Part shown: positions 40,848 through 52,720 of the stretch, piece after piece
Numbering within the stretch: the stretch's first letter is position 1
Layout: each line of letters begins with the position of its first letter
Assembly: GCF_035610345.1 (NCBI RefSeq)
Contig: NZ_CP141212.1
Location: 1,741,976 to 1,805,975 of the forward strand
DNA from: Sinorhizobium meliloti
GTDB lineage: Bacteria; Pseudomonadota; Alphaproteobacteria; Rhizobiales; Rhizobiaceae
Length of the DNA stretch: 64,000 bases
Direction of reading: 5' to 3'
Position numbers and translations under genes: made by a program
The notes under the pieces: generated by a model
The model's input: the letters and a program-made list of their open reading frames with translations, nothing else
Told to the model about the DNA's origin: nothing
The model's database searches: none

Positions 40848-40944
40848 CGCCGCGCGTCTCCCGGGACGCACAAAGGTCGCTGTAGCACTTTGATCTGCTG
40901 CATGTTTTTGTCCTTCGACCGGCTACGATCACGGGAACATGCAG
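40848..40944. repeat. RIME-type mosaic palindromic repeat
   Basis: Outer stem GCTACAGCG (from about 40849) against CGCTGTAGC (ending about 40886), enclosing GCGCGTCTCCCGGGACGC. Second stem CTGCATGTT (40898-40906) against AACATGCAG (40936-40944). It lies in the divergent gap between the SHOCT lipoprotein gene and phaC. The left stem resembles the leader in front of the tRNA-Glu genes. Confidence 0.8.
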
Positions 40945-41014
40945 TAGCCCTTGTAATCATTTTCGGGCAGAATGTAAAAATACAAAACAAACAAGATGCT
41001 GTGGAGGACGCCGG

Positions 41015-42850
41015 GTGACAGCAGAGAAGGCTGAGGGCGCTACGGGCTTTGCCGGCTTCGACCCGAAATCTGTCGAGCCCTACATCGTCAAGGATCCCGA
41101 AAGCCTGGCCATCAACATGGCTCGTGCGGCAGAGCAGCTCGGAAAAGCCGCTTCTGCATGGCTCGCCCCGCGCGAAGCGGGCGAGAAGACCGATAGTTTC
41201 GCCGAGCCCGTCTCCGATATGGTCAAGACGCTTTCCAAGGTCTCGGAATACTGGCTCTCCGACCCCCGGCGGACACTCGAAGCCCAGACTCATCTTCTCG
41301 GCAGCTTCTTCGATATGTGGTCGCGGACGCTCCACCGCATGGCCGGCGAGGCCGTGGAGGACCCGGCTAACCTTCAGCGCAACGACAAGCGCTTCGCCGA
41401 CGAAGACTGGGTGAAGAATCCGTTTTTCGACTTCATCCGCCAGGCCTATTTCGTCACCTCCGACTGGGCGGAGCGCATGGTGAAGGACGCCGAGGGCCTT
41501 GACGATCATACCCGCCACAAGGCGGCCTTCTACGTTCGCCAGATTGCAAGCGCTCTTTCCCCGACCAACTTCATCACGACCAACCCGCAGCTCTATCGCG
41601 AAACGGTGGCTTCGAGCGGCGCCAATCTCGTGAAAGGCATGCAGATGTTGGCGGAAGACATAGCCGCCGGGCGGGGCGAGCTTCGGCTCCGCCAGACGGA
41701 CACCAGCAAGTTCGCCATCGGAGAGAACATCGCGATCACTCCGGGCAAGGTGATCGCGCAGAACGATGTCTGCCAGGTGCTGCAATACGAGGCGAGCACC
41801 GAGACCGTGCTGAAGCGGCCGTTGCTCATTTGCCCGCCCTGGATCAACAAATTCTACGTGCTGGACCTGAACCCGGAGAAGTCCTTCATCAAATGGGCGG
41901 TCGACCAGGGCCACACGGTCTTCGTCATCTCCTGGGTAAACCCGGACGAACGCCATGCCTCCAAGGACTGGGAAGCCTATGCACGCGAAGGGATCGGTTT
42001 CGCGCTGGATATTATCGAGCAGGCAACCGGCGAGCGCGAAGTCAATTCTATCGGCTATTGCGTCGGCGGGACGCTGCTCGCCGCCACCCTGGCGCTCCAT
42101 GCCGCGGAAGGCGACGACCGCATTCGCTCCGCGACGCTCTTCACCACGCAGGTGGATTTCACCTACGCCGGCGATCTCAAGGTCTTCGTGGACGACGACC
42201 AGATCCGCCACCTCGAAGCCAACATGAGCGCCACCGGCTACCTCGAAGGCTCGAAGATGGCGTCGGCCTTCAACATGCTCCGGGCTTCGGAACTGATCTG
42301 GCCCTATTTCGTCAACAATTACCTCAAGGGCCAGGATCCCCTGCCCTTCGACCTGCTTTACTGGAACTCCGATTCGACGCGAATGCCCGCGGCCAACCAC
42401 TCTTTCTATTTGCGCAACTGCTATCTCGAGAACAGGCTCTCCAAGGGCGAGATGGTGCTTGCCGGCCGCCGCGTCTCCCTCGGCGACGTAAAGATTCCGA
42501 TCTACAATCTCGCGACGAAGGAGGACCACATCGCGCCGGCAAAGTCGGTTTTCCTCGGCAGCAGCAGCTTCGGCGGCAAGGTGACCTTCGTGCTCTCCGG
42601 CTCCGGGCACATCGCCGGTGTCGTCAACCCTCCCGCCCGAATCAAGTATCAATACTGGACGGGAGGCGCGCCGAAGGGCGACTTCGAGACCTGGATGGGT
42701 AAGGCAAAGGAAACGGCCGGGTCGTGGTGGCCGCATTGGCAGGGCTGGGTCGAACGGCTCGACAAACGCAGGATCCCGGCGCGCAAGGCCGGAGGTCCGC
42801 TCAATTCCATCGAGGAAGCGCCCGGCTCCTACGTGCGCGTGCGCGCCTGA
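41015..42850 (+). CDS. phaC: class I poly(3-hydroxyalkanoate) synthase
   Basis: 611 aa from GTG 41015, eight bases after GGAGG. It polymerises 3-hydroxybutyryl-CoA on storage granules. The lipase-like box GYCVGGT has nucleophile C349; the catalytic Asp lies in [11 protein letters not shown] and the His in [13 protein letters not shown]. The long N-terminal region of about 240 residues, [13 protein letters not shown] and [26 protein letters not shown] are class I family blocks. Length agrees with rhizobial PhaC and it is a single gene, not a PhaC-PhaE pair. The phaAB and phaR genes are not within this window. Confidence 0.97.
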   Translation: MTAEKAEGATGFAGFDPKSVEPYIVKDPESLAINMARAAEQLGKAASAWLAPREAGEKTDSFAEPVSDMVKTLSKVSEYWLSDPRRTLEAQTHLLGSFFDMWSRTLHRMAGEAVEDPANLQRNDKRFADEDWVKNPFFDFIRQAYFVTSDWAERMVKDAEGLDDHTRHKAAFYVRQIASALSPTNFITTNPQLYRETVASSGANLVKGMQMLAEDIAAGRGELRLRQTDTSKFAIGENIAITPGKVIAQNDVCQVLQYEASTETVLKRPLLICPPWINKFYVLDLNPEKSFIKWAVDQGHTVFVISWVNPDERHASKDWEAYAREGIGFALDIIEQATGEREVNSIGYCVGGTLLAATLALHAAEGDDRIRSATLFTTQVDFTYAGDLKVFVDDDQIRHLEANMSATGYLEGSKMASAFNMLRASELIWPYFVNNYLKGQDPLPFDLLYWNSDSTRMPAANHSFYLRNCYLENRLSKGEMVLAGRRVSLGDVKIPIYNLATKEDHIAPAKSVFLGSSSFGGKVTFVLSGSGHIAGVVNPPARIKYQYWTGGAPKGDFETWMGKAKETAGSWWPHWQGWVERLDKRRIPARKAGGPLNSIEEAPGSYVRVRA

Positions 42851-42870
42851 CCGCAGAGAGTGCAATCCCC

Positions 42871-43590
42871 TTGAATTTCCCTCGCCCGCTCGTCCCTGCG
42901 ACGCTTGTGCAGCGTTACAAACGCTTCCTCTTCGACGCTATTCTGGCCGATGGAACGGCAATCACGGGTTCATGCCCGAATACCGGCTCGATGCGTGGCC
43001 TGACCACACCGGGCTCGCCGGTCTGGCTCTCGAAACACGACAGTCCGACGCGCAAGTATCGCCACATGCTGGAGATCGTCGAGGCGGACGGCACGCTGGT
43101 CGGCATCAACACCGGATTGCCGAACCGGATCGCCGAAGAGGCAATCATGGCCGGACAGGTGGGCGATCTTCACACCTACGGCACGCTCCGGCGCGAGCAG
43201 AGATACGGCCGCAACTCCAGGATAGACATTCTGCTCAGTGATGCGGAAAAGGGCCTCGCCTATGTCGAGGTGAAGAACGTCCATTTCAGCCGCGTCTGCG
43301 GTCTCGCCGAATTCCCGGACAGCCCGACCCAACGCGGTGCGAAACATCTCGAGGAACTGGGCGATATGGTCGAGGCGGGACACCGCGCGATCATGCTCTA
43401 TCTTATCCAGAGAGGCGATTGCAGTCGCTTCCGCATATGCCGTGAGCTCGACCCGGTCTATGCTCGTGCTTTCGAAAGGGCGAGCGCACGCGGCGTCGAG
43501 GCCTATGCGGTCAAATGCGCGGTATCGCCGGCGCAAATCCTGGCGGCAGGACCGATCGTAGTGGACGAACCGGTCCCTGCTGTTTTATGA
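42871..43590 (+). CDS. sfsA: DNA/RNA nuclease SfsA
   Basis: 239 aa from TTG 42871; frame open upstream but GAGAG eleven bases ahead and family length support it. The SfsA core is complete: [59 protein letters not shown]. The D/E-x-K nuclease motif is in AYVEVKN. SfsA was named from maltose regulation in E. coli; the fold is restriction-endonuclease-like. It starts 20 bp after phaC and the map gene follows 28 bp later, so these probably share a transcript. Confidence 0.92.
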   Translation: MNFPRPLVPATLVQRYKRFLFDAILADGTAITGSCPNTGSMRGLTTPGSPVWLSKHDSPTRKYRHMLEIVEADGTLVGINTGLPNRIAEEAIMAGQVGDLHTYGTLRREQRYGRNSRIDILLSDAEKGLAYVEVKNVHFSRVCGLAEFPDSPTQRGAKHLEELGDMVEAGHRAIMLYLIQRGDCSRFRICRELDPVYARAFERASARGVEAYAVKCAVSPAQILAAGPIVVDEPVPAVL

Positions 43591-43618
43591 AAATCGCCTG
43601 AAACAACGGAAATCTGGA

Positions 43619-44458
43619 ATGGTAACTTACATCGAGGCCGACGCGGCTCCCTACAAGAACACCGGTGTCATTCGACTTTACGGGCCGGAGGGGTTTGAAG
43701 GCATGCGCAAGGCCTGTCAGGTGACCGCACGCTGCCTGGACGAGCTCGTGGCGCGCGTGAGTCCGGGCGTGACCACGGACGAGATCGACCGCTTCGTCTT
43801 CGAGTTCGGCATGGACCACGGCGCGCTCCCCGCAACCCTCAACTATCGCGGCTACACCAAATCCTCCTGCACCTCGATCAATCACGTGGTCTGTCACGGC
43901 ATCCCCAACGACAAGCCGCTGCGCGAAGGGGACATCGTCAACATCGACGTGACCTATGTGGTCGATGGGTGGCACGGCGATTCAAGCCGGATGTATCCCG
44001 TCGGAGAGATAAAGCGTGCCGCCGAGCGCCTGCTGGACGTAACGCATGAATGCCTGATGCGCGGCATAGCGGCGGTTCGCCCGGGCGCGCGCACGGGGGC
44101 AATCGGCGAGGCGATCCAGGCCTATGCGGAAGCCGAGCGTTGTTCGGTGGTTCGCGACTTCTGCGGTCACGGCGTCGGCCGGCTCTTTCACGACGCGCCC
44201 AATATCCTTCACTATGGCAGCGCCAATGACGGGCCGGAGCTCAAGGAAGGCATGATCTTCACGATCGAACCGATGATCAATCTTGGCCGCCCGCATGTGA
44301 AGGTCCTCTCGGACGGATGGACGGCGGTTACGCGCGATCGATCCCTGTCGGCCCAATATGAACACACGGTGGGCGTCACGGCGGACGGCTGCGAGATATT
44401 CACGCTCTCACCGGCCGGCCTCTTCAAGCCCGGCATTCACGTCGCGGGCGACGCGTGA
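43619..44458 (+). CDS. map: methionine aminopeptidase, type I
   Basis: 279 aa. Removes N-terminal methionine from new proteins. Family motifs carry all five metal ligands: [19 protein letters not shown] (two Asp), [16 protein letters not shown] (His), GMIFTIEPM (Glu) and YEHTVGVT (Glu/His). The substrate His is in VVCHGIPN. The N-terminal extension of about 25 residues ([28 protein letters not shown]) is longer than E. coli Map and typical of Rhizobiales. Stop overlaps the start of radC by four bases (GTGA at 44455-44458). Confidence 0.96.
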   Translation: MVTYIEADAAPYKNTGVIRLYGPEGFEGMRKACQVTARCLDELVARVSPGVTTDEIDRFVFEFGMDHGALPATLNYRGYTKSSCTSINHVVCHGIPNDKPLREGDIVNIDVTYVVDGWHGDSSRMYPVGEIKRAAERLLDVTHECLMRGIAAVRPGARTGAIGEAIQAYAEAERCSVVRDFCGHGVGRLFHDAPNILHYGSANDGPELKEGMIFTIEPMINLGRPHVKVLSDGWTAVTRDRSLSAQYEHTVGVTADGCEIFTLSPAGLFKPGIHVAGDA

Positions 44459-45243
44459 CGAAGACCCCGCCCGCCGAACCCGACGACCTTTTCGACGCCG
44501 CGGACGAACGCCGGTTTTTCCCGCAAAAGCCGACCCGCGACAGCCACGCAACCGCGCCGGCGCCGGCGACGGATACGCACTATCACGGCCATCGGGACCG
44601 CCTGAGAGCCCGCTACCGCGAACACGGGGATGCGGCGCTGGCGGATTACGAACTCCTCGAGCTCATCCTCTTCCGCCTCATACCCCGCCGCGATACCAAG
44701 CCGATCGCCAAGGCGCTGCTCGACCGCTTCGGCACGCTGGCAGCCGTCTTCGGCGCTCCCTTGCACCTCCTTCAGGAAGTCAAAGGCGTCGGAGAGTCCG
44801 TCGCGCTCGATCTCAAGCTCGTCGCGACCGCCAGCCACCGCATGCTCAGGAGCGAATTGCGCAACAAACAGGTTCTGTCCTCCTGGAGCGCCGTGATCGA
44901 CTATTGCCACGCGGCGATGGCGCATGAGACGAAGGAGCAGTTCCGCATCCTTTTCCTCGACAAGCGCAACACGCTGATCGCCGACGAGGTTCAGCAGCAA
45001 GGAACGATCGACCACACGCCCGTATATCCCCGCGAGGTGGTCAGGCGCGCTTTAGAACTTTCCGCTACCGCCTTGATTTTAGTGCACAACCATCCCTCCG
45101 GCGACCCGACGCCGTCACGTGCCGACATCGACATGACCAAGCTCATCGCCGAGGCCGCCAAGCCGCTCGGCATCGCGCTTCACGATCACGTCATCATCGG
45201 CAAAGACGGCCACGTCAGCCTCAAAGGGCTTCAATTGTTCTGA
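44455..45243 (+). CDS. radC: RadC/DUF2466 JAMM-domain DNA-repair-associated protein
   Basis: 262 aa. N-terminal helix-hairpin-helix region ([44 protein letters not shown] ... [13 protein letters not shown]) and C-terminal MPN/JAMM domain with the H-x-H-x(7)-S-x2-D type zinc site ([20 protein letters not shown]). GTG 44455 overlaps the map stop. About 40 N-terminal residues precede the domain. The original link of radC to radiation repair was mistaken; the true function is unclear, so only the family is asserted. Adjacent to map as in many Rhizobiales. Confidence 0.92.
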   Translation: MTKTPPAEPDDLFDAADERRFFPQKPTRDSHATAPAPATDTHYHGHRDRLRARYREHGDAALADYELLELILFRLIPRRDTKPIAKALLDRFGTLAAVFGAPLHLLQEVKGVGESVALDLKLVATASHRMLRSELRNKQVLSSWSAVIDYCHAAMAHETKEQFRILFLDKRNTLIADEVQQQGTIDHTPVYPREVVRRALELSATALILVHNHPSGDPTPSRADIDMTKLIAEAAKPLGIALHDHVIIGKDGHVSLKGLQLF

Positions 45244-45384
45244 TGGAAAATATGCAGCAGACGCATCCAGAACAGGGCGCTGCGGCATTGCACGTCATCA
45301 AACGGTGCGATTGACGATATAGCTGTGCCTGCGCGAAAGATGCCGCATCGCACAACGATTCTCACGCGAGCAGGGGAAGCGTTC

Positions 45385-46788
45385 ATGAACCAGTACGATC
45401 TCATCGTTGTCGGCAGTGGTCCGGCCGGGCGCAGGGGCGCCATCCAGGCCGCGAAGCTTGGCAAGAAGGTGCTCGTCATCGAACAGGGAAAGCGGGTCGG
45501 TGGCGTTTCCGTCCACACCGGTACCATTCCGTCGAAAACGCTGCGTGAAACGGCGCTCAACCTGACCGGCTGGCGCGAGCGCGGCTTCTACGGCCGCTCC
45601 TATCGGGTCAAGCAGGAGATCAGCGCCGAAGATCTGCGCCGTCGTCTCATCATAACGCTCAACCACGAGGTGGAGGTGCTCGAACACCAGTTCGCGCGAA
45701 ACCGCGTACAGCACATCCGTGGCAGGGCGAGCTTCGTCGGGCCGACGACGCTCGAGATCTCCAAGGATGACGACGAGAGCATGCTCGTTTCCGGCACCAG
45801 CATCCTGCTTGCAGTGGGAACGAAGCCCTTTCGGCCTGACTACATGCCTTTCGACGGCAGGACGGTCGTAGACAGTGACGAATTGCTCGACATCCGTGAA
45901 CTGCCCCGCTCGCTTGTGGTGATCGGCGCCGGCGTCATCGGCATCGAATACGCCACCATCTTCAGCGCCCTCGACATCCAGGTAACGGTCATCGACCCGA
46001 AGGCCACCATGCTCGATTTCATCGACCGGGAGATCGTCGAGGACTTCACCTATCAGTTGCGCGACCGCGCGATGAAACTGAACTTGGGCCAGAAGGCGGA
46101 GAAAGTGGAGCGGCTCGACAACGGCAAGGTGCTGCTTAGCCTCGACAACGGCCGCAAGATCACGACGGACATGGTGCTTTTCGCCGCCGGCCGGATGGGC
46201 GCGACGGATGCGCTCAATCTTCCTGCGGCAGGTCTCGAGGCCGACGCCCGCGGTAGGCTGACGGTCAATCCGGAAACGTTCCAGACGACCGTTCCGAATA
46301 TCTACGCCGCCGGCGATGTCGTCGGCTTTCCGAGCCTCGCCTCGACCTCGATGGAACAGGGCCGCATCGCGGCCCGTGTTGCGGTCGGCGCAATCGCCAA
46401 GGAGCCGCAGAAATATTTCCCCTACGGCATCTATGCCGTGCCGGAAATATCCACCTGCGGCCTATCCGAGGAAGAGGTCAAGGACCGCGGAATTCCCTAC
46501 GAATGCGGCATCGCCCGGTTCCGCGAGACTTCGCGCGGGCACATCATGGGCTTGGATTCGGGACTCTTGAAGATGATCTTCTCGCTCAGGACGAGGCGGC
46601 TGCTCGGCGTCCATATCATCGGCGAAGGTGCGACCGAACTCGTCCATATCGGCCAAGCCGTCCTCAACCTGAAGGGCACCGTCGAATATTTCGTCGAGAA
46701 TACCTTCAACTACCCTACCCTGGCCGAAGCTTACAAGATCGCGGGCCTCGACGCATGGAACCGCATGGGAGAGATCAAGACGGAGTGA
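45385..46788 (+). CDS. sthA: Si-specific NAD(P)+ transhydrogenase (soluble pyridine nucleotide transhydrogenase)
   Basis: 467 aa FAD flavoprotein of the lipoamide-dehydrogenase fold. The first motif LIVVGSGPAGRRGAIQAAKLGKKVLVIEQG binds FAD. In place of the redox-active CxxxxC it has VHTGTIPSKTL, which marks SthA rather than a disulfide reductase. NAD motif VVIGAGVIGIEYATIFSAL; C-terminal GEGATELVHIGQAVLNLKGTVEYFVENTFNYPTLAEAYKIA. Transfers hydride between NADPH and NAD+. A GGGGAAG ribosome-binding site precedes ATG 45385. Single gene, convergent with sufA. Confidence 0.95.
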   Translation: MNQYDLIVVGSGPAGRRGAIQAAKLGKKVLVIEQGKRVGGVSVHTGTIPSKTLRETALNLTGWRERGFYGRSYRVKQEISAEDLRRRLIITLNHEVEVLEHQFARNRVQHIRGRASFVGPTTLEISKDDDESMLVSGTSILLAVGTKPFRPDYMPFDGRTVVDSDELLDIRELPRSLVVIGAGVIGIEYATIFSALDIQVTVIDPKATMLDFIDREIVEDFTYQLRDRAMKLNLGQKAEKVERLDNGKVLLSLDNGRKITTDMVLFAAGRMGATDALNLPAAGLEADARGRLTVNPETFQTTVPNIYAAGDVVGFPSLASTSMEQGRIAARVAVGAIAKEPQKYFPYGIYAVPEISTCGLSEEEVKDRGIPYECGIARFRETSRGHIMGLDSGLLKMIFSLRTRRLLGVHIIGEGATELVHIGQAVLNLKGTVEYFVENTFNYPTLAEAYKIAGLDAWNRMGEIKTE

Positions 46789-46804
46789 CGGCGGGACTAA
46801 GTCC

Positions 46805-46830
46805 CTTCTTCCCGTCAGAACGGGGAGAAG
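46805..46830. repeat. short palindrome between sthA and sufA
   Basis: CTTCTTCCCGT (46805-46815) pairs with ACGGGGAGAAG (46820-46830). It is followed by GGCCGGCAGGCTGGATGAGGGG, a familiar rhizobial repeat tail. It lies between two convergent genes and may serve as a shared terminator, although no long T run follows. Confidence 0.6.
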
Positions 46831-46871
46831 ACGGCCGGCAGGCTGGATGAGGGGCGGATACGCCCACGGAA

Positions 46872-47264
46872 TCAGCTGGCGCGGACCACCGCGTCGCCGC
46901 GCTCGGCAAGTGCCGCGAGATCGGCCGGCTTCAGCTCCACCGACTCGCCGCAGCCGCAGGCAGAAGTTTGATTAGGGTTGTTGAAGGTGAAGCCCGAGCG
47001 CAGCGTGGTGGTCTCGAAATCCATCTGCGTGCCCAGAAGGTAAAGCACGGCCTCTGGGGCCACCCAGACCTTCGCCCCCTGGTGCTCGACCAGGTCGTCC
47101 TTCGAATTGGGTTCGCTCACGAGATCGACGGCATATTCCATGCCGGCGCAACCGCCCTTCTTGATGCTGACGCGGATGCCTTTGGCCTCGCCTCCGGCAT
47201 TTTCCACGATCGACCGAACCCGGCTGGCGGCGGCATCGGTCAGGCTCATAACGGCAAAGCCCAT
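46872..47264 (-). CDS. sufA: A-type iron-sulfur cluster assembly protein SufA
   Basis: 130 aa from ATG 47264; AAGGAG is nine bases upstream, whereas the earlier in-frame ATG 47273 touches it. The three conserved cysteines are C39 (KKGGCAGMEY) and C103/C105 (SACGCGES). A-type proteins receive clusters from SufBCD and carry them to apo-proteins. It is the last gene of the suf operon, 95 bp after the preceding stop. Confidence 0.94.
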   Translation of the reverse strand: MGFAVMSLTDAAASRVRSIVENAGGEAKGIRVSIKKGGCAGMEYAVDLVSEPNSKDDLVEHQGAKVWVAPEAVLYLLGTQMDFETTTLRSGFTFNNPNQTSACGCGESVELKPADLAALAERGDAVVRAS

Positions 47265-47358
47265 AGGCTCCATCTCCTTCGTATCGCCGGGTTAAAGGCC
47301 CGGCGCTTCCAGACTGAATGTAATGCCCGCGTGCCGACGGATCAATATCGGCAGGTGC

Positions 47359-47739
47359 TCAATACCAGCCGAGCGCAACCTGCGCCTCTTCCGACATGCG
47401 GTCAGGCGTCCACGGCGGATCGAAGGTCATCGACACTTCGACGCCCGAAACGCCCTCGACGGCGCCTACGGCATTTTCGACCCAGCCCGGCATCTCACCG
47501 GCAACGGGGCAGCCCGGCGCGGTCAGCGTCATGTCGATCTTCACCATACGGTCGTCTTCGATGTCGATCTTGTAGATAAGACCAAGTTCGAAGATGTCCG
47601 CGGGTATTTCCGGGTCATAGACGGTTTTGAGTGCCGCGATGATGTCATCGCTGAGGCGCGCCAGTTCCTCCGGCGGAATGGCCGAATGAACGATGCCTTC
47701 GCGGACGTCGACTTTTTCTTGTGTTTGCTCGAGACCCAT
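47359..47739 (-). CDS. sufT: SufT / MIP18-family Fe-S assembly protein
   Basis: 126 aa. GGGAG lies six bases before ATG 47739. The MIP18 (DUF59) domain is seen in ALKTVYDPEIPADIFELGLIYKIDIEDDRMVKIDMTLTAPGCPVAGEMPGWVENAVGAVEGVSGVEVSMTFDPPW, with the D-P-E-I and T-x-P-x-C-P motifs intact. It acts in maturation of iron-sulfur proteins, as a carrier or assembly factor. Ten base pairs separate it from sufS. The label sufT rests on position and domain. Confidence 0.9.
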   Translation of the reverse strand: MGLEQTQEKVDVREGIVHSAIPPEELARLSDDIIAALKTVYDPEIPADIFELGLIYKIDIEDDRMVKIDMTLTAPGCPVAGEMPGWVENAVGAVEGVSGVEVSMTFDPPWTPDRMSEEAQVALGWY

Positions 47740-47749
47740 GTCCGTCTCC

Positions 47750-48994
47750 CTAAGCGAAAAACTTGCGTGCGTGTTCCAGCGCGTCCGCCAGCGCATCGAC
47801 TTCGGCCGTGGTGTTGTAGAGACCGAAGGACGCCCGGCATGTGGAGGTGACGCCGAACCGTTTCAAGAGCGGCTGCGCACAATGCGTTCCGGCCCGCACG
47901 GCAATGCCGGCACGGTCGATGACCATTGACACGTCATGGGCATGGATGCCGGCGATCTCGAAGGAAAAGATACTCCCCTTGCCGGGTGCGTCGCCGAAAA
48001 CCCTCAGCGAATTGATCGAGGACAGGCGCTCGCGGGCATAGGCCGTCAGGCTCGCCTCATGAGCCCTGATCGCCTCGCGGCCGACCTTCTCCATGTAATC
48101 GAGGGCATAGCCGAGCCCGATCGCCTGGACGATCGGCGGCGTACCGGCCTCGAAGCGATGCGGCGGATCGTTGTAGGTGACACGGTCCTCCGTCACTTCC
48201 TCGATCATCTCGCCGCCACCCATGAAGGGGCGCATTTCCTTCAACCGTTCGGTCTTGCCATAGAGCACGCCGATGCCGGAAGGACCGTAGAGCTTGTGAC
48301 CGGTCATCACATACCAGTCGCAATCGATGTCCTGGACGTCGACGGGCATATGCACCGCACCCTGGCTGCCGTCGACAAGCACCGGAATGCCGCGCTCGCG
48401 GGCAATGCGGCAGATCTCCTTGACCGGGACCACGGTGCCCAGCGCGTTCGACATGTGCGTGATGGCGATGAGCTTCGTCCGCTCCGTCAGGCATTTGACG
48501 AAGTCCTCGATGTGGAACGCGCCGTCGTCGTCGATCGGCGCCCAGACGAGCTTCGCGCCCTGTCGCTCGCGAATAAAGTGCCAGGGAACGATATTGGAGT
48601 GATGCTCCATGATCGAGATGACGATCTCATCCCCCTCGCCGAGCTGCGGCATTCCATAGCCGTAGGCGACCGTGTTGATCGCCTCCGTCGAGGACTTGGT
48701 GAAGATGATGTTGTCGACCGACGGCGCATTCAGGAAACGGCGAACCTTTTCGCGCGCCTGTTCGTAGGCTTCCGTCGCGGCATTCGACAGGAAATGCAGG
48801 CCGCGATGGACGTTGGCGTATTCGTTGGAATAGGCATGGGCAACGGCGTCGATGACGAGTTGCGGCTTCTGCGCCGACGCGCCGTTGTCCAGATAGACGA
48901 GCGGCTTGCCATAGACCGTCCGGGAAAGGATCGGGAAATCCTTTCTGACCGCTTCGACGTCGTATGCCGCTACCGGCGGCGCAGGATGTTCCAT
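47750..48994 (-). CDS. sufS: cysteine desulfurase SufS
   Basis: 414 aa, group II desulfurase. PLP lysine in MTGHKLYGPSGIGVLYG; catalytic cysteine in RAGTHCAQPLL near residue 365; YVNVHRGLHFLSNAATEAYEQAREKVRRFL and EHHSNIVPW are family blocks. ATG 48994 (MEHPAPPVAAYDVEAVRKDFP) is used; an upstream TTG overlaps the sufD stop. SufS supplies sulfur from cysteine. A SufE partner is not encoded in the window, so it must lie elsewhere or sulfur is passed on in another way. Confidence 0.95.
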   Translation of the reverse strand: MEHPAPPVAAYDVEAVRKDFPILSRTVYGKPLVYLDNGASAQKPQLVIDAVAHAYSNEYANVHRGLHFLSNAATEAYEQAREKVRRFLNAPSVDNIIFTKSSTEAINTVAYGYGMPQLGEGDEIVISIMEHHSNIVPWHFIRERQGAKLVWAPIDDDGAFHIEDFVKCLTERTKLIAITHMSNALGTVVPVKEICRIARERGIPVLVDGSQGAVHMPVDVQDIDCDWYVMTGHKLYGPSGIGVLYGKTERLKEMRPFMGGGEMIEEVTEDRVTYNDPPHRFEAGTPPIVQAIGLGYALDYMEKVGREAIRAHEASLTAYARERLSSINSLRVFGDAPGKGSIFSFEIAGIHAHDVSMVIDRAGIAVRAGTHCAQPLLKRFGVTSTCRASFGLYNTTAEVDALADALEHARKFFA

Positions 48995-49006
48995 GTGTCT
49001 ATCCAA

Positions 49007-50284
49007 TCAGGCGTGCTTTTCGAGCCAGGCCGCGACTATGCCTTCCAGCGCCTCGACCAGTGCCTCGTCGTCTTCCAGTTCCTCGACGATCTCGGCGACG
49101 AAAGCATTGACGAGCATGGCGCGCGCCTTGTTTTCCGGAATGCCGCGAGCGAGAAGGTAAAAGAGCTGCGTGTGATCGATATCGATGACCGTTGCACCGT
49201 GGCCGCACTGCACGTCATCTGCAAAGATTTCGAGTTCCGGCTTCGCAGAGAAATCCGCGTCGTCGGACAAGAGCAGCGTGTTGCACGACATTTTGGCGTC
49301 GGTCTTCTGCGCGTCCTGTGCGACCAGGATCTTGCCCTGAAACACGCCCTTCGCGCGATCGAAGACGACGTTGCGGATGATCTCGCTCGACGTCGTGTGC
49401 GGCACGTTGTGGCTTAGCGTGAACGTCAGATCCGTGTGGCTGTCCCCGCCGAGCAGATTGATGCCGCGCAGCGTCAGGTCGGAGCCCTCGCCGCTCGCAC
49501 GGCCATGCAGTTCCTGACGAACCAGCTTCCCGCCGGCGTTGATGACGAAGAGGTGCAGCTTCGCGTCCTTGCCGAGATCGAAGCGGATCTGGCCGAGATG
49601 CGTGTCCGCCGGGCCCTGCTGCTGCAGGATGATCCAGATCACGTCGGCGCCGTCTGCGAGCGTCACGTCGCTTACCGAGGAAACGAAGCTCGGCTCCGCA
49701 TTCGTCGAAAGATGGCGTTCGATTACGGTCGCTTTCGCGCCGGCGCCGAAGGAGACCGGAAAGCGCGTATGCGCCTGACCATGACTCTGAACCACCTGGA
49801 TTTCAACCGGAGCTTCGATCTGCGCGCCGGCGGCGACGGTGATTTCCAGTCCGCCGCGCACGAGGCCGCCATTGATCCGGCCGATCGCATCATCCGAGCC
49901 GAGCACTGAGAGCCCGGCTACTGCCGAGCCATCGAGCAGGCTCTCGGTATAGGAGCGCGCCGTCAGCTCTTCGGGAACGCTCTTGATATCCGCCTGGCCG
50001 TTGCGCACGGACAGAACGGACGAACCCGGGACGACCGGCTCGACGCGTTCGGCAAACGCGGTCGGATCGGCCGCCGGCACCGCCCGCAGCAGCGTACGCA
50101 GGTCGGTATAGTGCCAGGCTTCGACGCGGCGCGTCGGCAGACCTGCCGTCTTCAACTCGTGAACCAGCGTGTCGCGAAGCGACAGCACGGCGCCGTCGCC
50201 CGGCAGATCACCGATCTGCGCCGTATAGGCATCGACGAGCGCCGTTTCGGCCGCCGTCATCTTGATGGCCTGTTGCATATTCAT
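49007..50284 (-). CDS. sufD: Fe-S cluster assembly protein SufD
   Basis: 425 aa. A perfect AAGGAG stands seven bases before ATG 50284 (MNMQQAIK), so the in-frame extension upstream is not used. The C-terminal SufBD domain reads RNVVFDRAKGVFQGKILVAQDAQKTDAKMSCNTLLLSDDADFSAKPELEIFADDVQCGHGATV; the CGHGA site with H is a conserved cluster-scaffold contact. Forms the SufBC2D complex. Confidence 0.95.
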   Translation of the reverse strand: MNMQQAIKMTAAETALVDAYTAQIGDLPGDGAVLSLRDTLVHELKTAGLPTRRVEAWHYTDLRTLLRAVPAADPTAFAERVEPVVPGSSVLSVRNGQADIKSVPEELTARSYTESLLDGSAVAGLSVLGSDDAIGRINGGLVRGGLEITVAAGAQIEAPVEIQVVQSHGQAHTRFPVSFGAGAKATVIERHLSTNAEPSFVSSVSDVTLADGADVIWIILQQQGPADTHLGQIRFDLGKDAKLHLFVINAGGKLVRQELHGRASGEGSDLTLRGINLLGGDSHTDLTFTLSHNVPHTTSSEIIRNVVFDRAKGVFQGKILVAQDAQKTDAKMSCNTLLLSDDADFSAKPELEIFADDVQCGHGATVIDIDHTQLFYLLARGIPENKARAMLVNAFVAEIVEELEDDEALVEALEGIVAAWLEKHA

Positions 50285-50306
50285 TCGAACACTCCTTCGA
50301 CAGGCG

Positions 50307-51062
50307 TCAGGCTGCCGCCTCGATGATATCCGCGTAGCCGTTGGCCTCGAGTTCGTGCGCCAGCGTCTTGTCGCCGGACTTGATGACCTGGCCCTTGTAG
50401 AGCACGTGGACGGTGTCCGGAACGATGTAGTTGAGCAGGCGCTGGTAGTGCGTAATGACGACGACAGCGCGATCAGGCGAGCGCAGTGCGTTGACGCCAT
50501 CGGCAACGATCTTCAGCGCATCGATGTCGAGGCCGGAGTCGGTCTCGTCGAGAACGCAGAGCTTCGGCTCGAGCAGAGCCATCTGCAGGATTTCCGCGCG
50601 CTTCTTCTCGCCGCCCGAGAAGCCGACATTGAGCGGACGGCGCAGCATTTCGGGCGCGATCTTCAGCTCGGCGGCAGCTTCCTTGACGCGGCGCATGAAT
50701 TCCGGCGTCGTCAGTTCCTCTTCGCCGCGGTATTTGCGCTGTTCGTTCATCGCCACCTTCAGGAACTGCATGGTAGCGACACCCGGGATCTCGACCGGAT
50801 ACTGGAAGGCGAGGAAGATACCCTTCGCGGCTCGCTCCGAAGCGTCGAGCTCCAGGATGCTTTCGCCGTTATAAAGAATGTCGCCTTCGGTCACTTCATA
50901 ATCTTCGCGCCCCGAGAGGATGTAGGAGAGCGTCGACTTGCCGGAACCGTTCGGCCCCATGATGGCCGCGACTTCGCCGGCCTTCACGGTCAGGTTCAGG
51001 CCGCGGATGATCTCTGTGCCGTCCTCGGCGATGCGTGCGTGCAGGTTCTTGATTTCAAGCAT
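50307..51062 (-). CDS. sufC: Fe-S assembly ATPase SufC
   Basis: 251 aa ABC-type ATPase. Walker A GPNGSGKSTLSYIL, Q-loop FLAFQYPVEIPGV, signature FSGGEKKRAEILQMALLEP, Walker B CVLDETDSGLDIDALK, H-switch VVVITHYQRLL. It drives the SufBC2D scaffold. The start is ATG 51062 (MLEIKNLHARIAEDG). Lies 77 bp after sufB. Confidence 0.96.
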   Translation of the reverse strand: MLEIKNLHARIAEDGTEIIRGLNLTVKAGEVAAIMGPNGSGKSTLSYILSGREDYEVTEGDILYNGESILELDASERAAKGIFLAFQYPVEIPGVATMQFLKVAMNEQRKYRGEEELTTPEFMRRVKEAAAELKIAPEMLRRPLNVGFSGGEKKRAEILQMALLEPKLCVLDETDSGLDIDALKIVADGVNALRSPDRAVVVITHYQRLLNYIVPDTVHVLYKGQVIKSGDKTLAHELEANGYADIIEAAA

Positions 51063-51139
51063 GTGTGTTCGTCCTCTTGGGAAACGAAATCTTCTATCGC
51101 GCACAAATTCCGTGCGCCGGTTCGGTATTCGGACGGGCC

Positions 51140-52609
<1,470 letters not shown>

Positions 52610-52720
52610 GTCGTTCTCCAATCTCGCCGGATCCAAGGTCCGGCAGCTTGTCAATACGATGCAAGTATTCGCGCACCGCTTATGTAATGGCTAAAAGGCG
52701 CTTTTCACCCCATTTGCCAA